NCBI GenBank assembly: GCA_035292425.1
Contig: DATDQD010000307.1
Span: forward strand, 1 to 15,856
Direction: 5' to 3'
Source of the DNA: SZUA-254 sp035292425
Lineage (GTDB): Bacteria; Bacteroidota; Ignavibacteria; UBA10030; SZUA-254
Length of the DNA: 15,856 nt
The notes under the pieces were generated by a model. It worked only from the letters and a program-made list of their open reading frames with translations. It was not told where the DNA came from and ran no database searches. A program made the position numbers and the translations under genes. Within the stretch, counting starts at the first letter, position 1. The number at the start of each line of letters is the position of its first letter. Positions 14,987-15,856 of this stretch are shown here, in pieces.

Positions 14987-15808
14987 TCAGTGTATGGAGC
15001 CCGGGGAGTTTACGCCCACCGCCTCAGCCCTCCACTCCTTCCCGTCCCAGAACCGGACCCCGGATCTCAGGTTATCGAGATAGGGGTCGTCTAACCGCGT
15101 GGAGATGTGCTTCCGGTCGTACTCTCGTTCGAAAAGTTGGTTGATCTGCGTGGCGGCGATAACCCGGAGCGGTTCGAACGATCTGGAGAAGACAAAATCC
15201 AGGTTGAATCGCAAATCGTCAGGACCCCGAAATCCCCAGAGAAAGATCAGCCGGTCATCCTGCACCCGCATGCGGCTCACGCCCGCGCCGGTGTGTGCAT
15301 ACGTATTGATCGCGGTCAAGGGCAGCTTCACATAGTACAATTCGGCGTCGGATTTCTCGTATCCGTATCCGCGGGTGACCTGCGACTCCTGCTTTCCCCT
15401 GATCTTCCCCGGATCGAGCACGATGATGACGGGACTCGAGGGCTCGGTTGCATCGTCGACATCATTGAAACCGCACAGAACAAGTTCCGCCTTGCCATCA
15501 CCGTTGATGTCGCGGGCATAGATGGCTGGGAATTGACCTTGATGCCAATATTCACCAAGGATCTCCCCGTGCCTATCCATTCGTACGATCGCGGTGGGTG
15601 ATCGGTCGCCTTTCGCCGTCAGGAAAATTTCAGGTTCGTCCCGATTTGAACTGTCTATAATAATCAGGCTCCCACCCGCGATGATGATAGGCAATTCATA
15701 GCGAGTCCCCCTGAACGAAATATGCCGCTCGAAACCGATGTCGTAAAAATTCCCCCGGCCGTCGAACACATGCAGGCCCGATTTGGGTACGAGCGGCTCT
15801 CCTGACAA
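14987..15808 (-). CDS. FG-GAP/VCBS-like protein fragment, probably 5'-incomplete
   Basis: There are 273 residues from the first in-frame start codon (TTG at 15808), but the frame is open to the window edge and no ribosome site precedes the TTG, so the N-terminus is probably missing. The clearest motif is ARDINGDGKAELVLCGFND (~98-116): a DxNxDG calcium loop (D100, N102, D104, E108) as in FG-GAP/VCBS and integrin-type propeller repeats. Other beta-rich segments (LPIIIAGGSLIII, AIVRMDRHGEIL, SPVIIVLDPG) fit blades of the same propeller. RFWDGKEWRAEAVG near 252-265 closes the protein. No signal peptide, membrane segment or sorting domain is visible. The function is not recognised. The last 40 bp of this reading lie inside a fold-back repeat, so residues before ~13 are uncertain. 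Confidence 0.7.
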   Translation of the reverse strand: MSGEPLVPKSGLHVFDGRGNFYDIGFERHISFRGTRYELPIIIAGGSLIIIDSSNRDEPEIFLTAKGDRSPTAIVRMDRHGEILGEYWHQGQFPAIYARDINGDGKAELVLCGFNDVDDATEPSSPVIIVLDPGKIRGKQESQVTRGYGYEKSDAELYYVKLPLTAINTYAHTGAGVSRMRVQDDRLIFLWGFRGPDDLRFNLDFVFSRSFEPLRVIAATQINQLFEREYDRKHISTRLDDPYLDNLRSGVRFWDGKEWRAEAVGVNSPGSIH

Positions 15809-15856
15809 CGTTACAATTGTCGGGAGAGCCGCTCGTACCCAAATCGGGCCTGCATG
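15769..15856. repeat. 40-bp fold-back inverted repeat at the window end
   Basis: Bases 15769-15808 and 15817-15856 are reverse complements over 40 bp with a single difference (T15803 against G15822, a G-T pair), around the 8-base spacer CGTTACAA. The repeat runs to the last base, so its outer limit is unseen. It copies the start of the FG-GAP-like frame back onto the opposite strand. An amplification or assembly fold-back at a contig end is the simplest explanation; a true hairpin is possible. Confidence 0.9.

Overview
The window looks like a piece of a GC-rich genome from the Bacteroidota/Chlorobi/Ignavibacteria side of the FCB group. The main reason is the type IX secretion (T9SS, Por) signature: three proteins end in a type-A C-terminal sorting domain that opens with QNYPNPFN and closes in a short basic tail. 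A TAnnTTTG-type promoter box (TATCTTTG) and the recurrent Asp-box propeller, Kre9-like and 'GIDP...GE.ELPP' segments point the same way. Phylum-level placement is inference. No RNA gene, CRISPR array or insertion sequence was seen.

Every gene I accept is on the minus strand, so transcription runs from high to low coordinates. In that order: (1) a 5'-incomplete protein with a DxNxDG calcium-binding loop (14987-15808), next to a 40-bp fold-back inverted repeat that closes the window; (2) a T9SS-sorted CocE/X-Pro-peptidase-like serine hydrolase (12949-14811), with a good promoter and an operator-like palindrome; (3) a 1029-residue T9SS-sorted Asp-box/VPS10-type beta-propeller protein (9741-12830); (4) a 453-bp spacer with several hairpins and a 16-bp perfect palindrome; (5) a three-gene operon of a pentaheme cytochrome lipoprotein (7944-9287), a second pentaheme cytochrome with a T9SS sorting domain (6049-7923) and an 820-residue propeller/Kre9-like protein (3574-6036), with gaps of 20 and 12 bp; (6) a 572-bp spacer holding a decayed LamG (concanavalin-type) fragment; (7) an 810-residue secreted protein made of three ~209-residue tandem repeats (569-3001); (8) the N-terminal 137 residues of an Ada methyltransferase/transcription factor, cut by the window start (1-411).

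Apart from Ada, the complete genes all appear to make exported or cell-surface proteins. A two-part 'GWNLIG ... GRGYWVK' module links three of them: it ends the 810- and 820-residue proteins and sits before the T9SS domain in the 1029-residue one. The most interesting unit is the cytochrome operon. It pairs an outer-membrane-type pentaheme lipoprotein with a related pentaheme protein apparently sent out by T9SS, which suggests an extracellular electron-transfer module co-expressed with a surface propeller protein. That function is inferred from motifs and gene order only.
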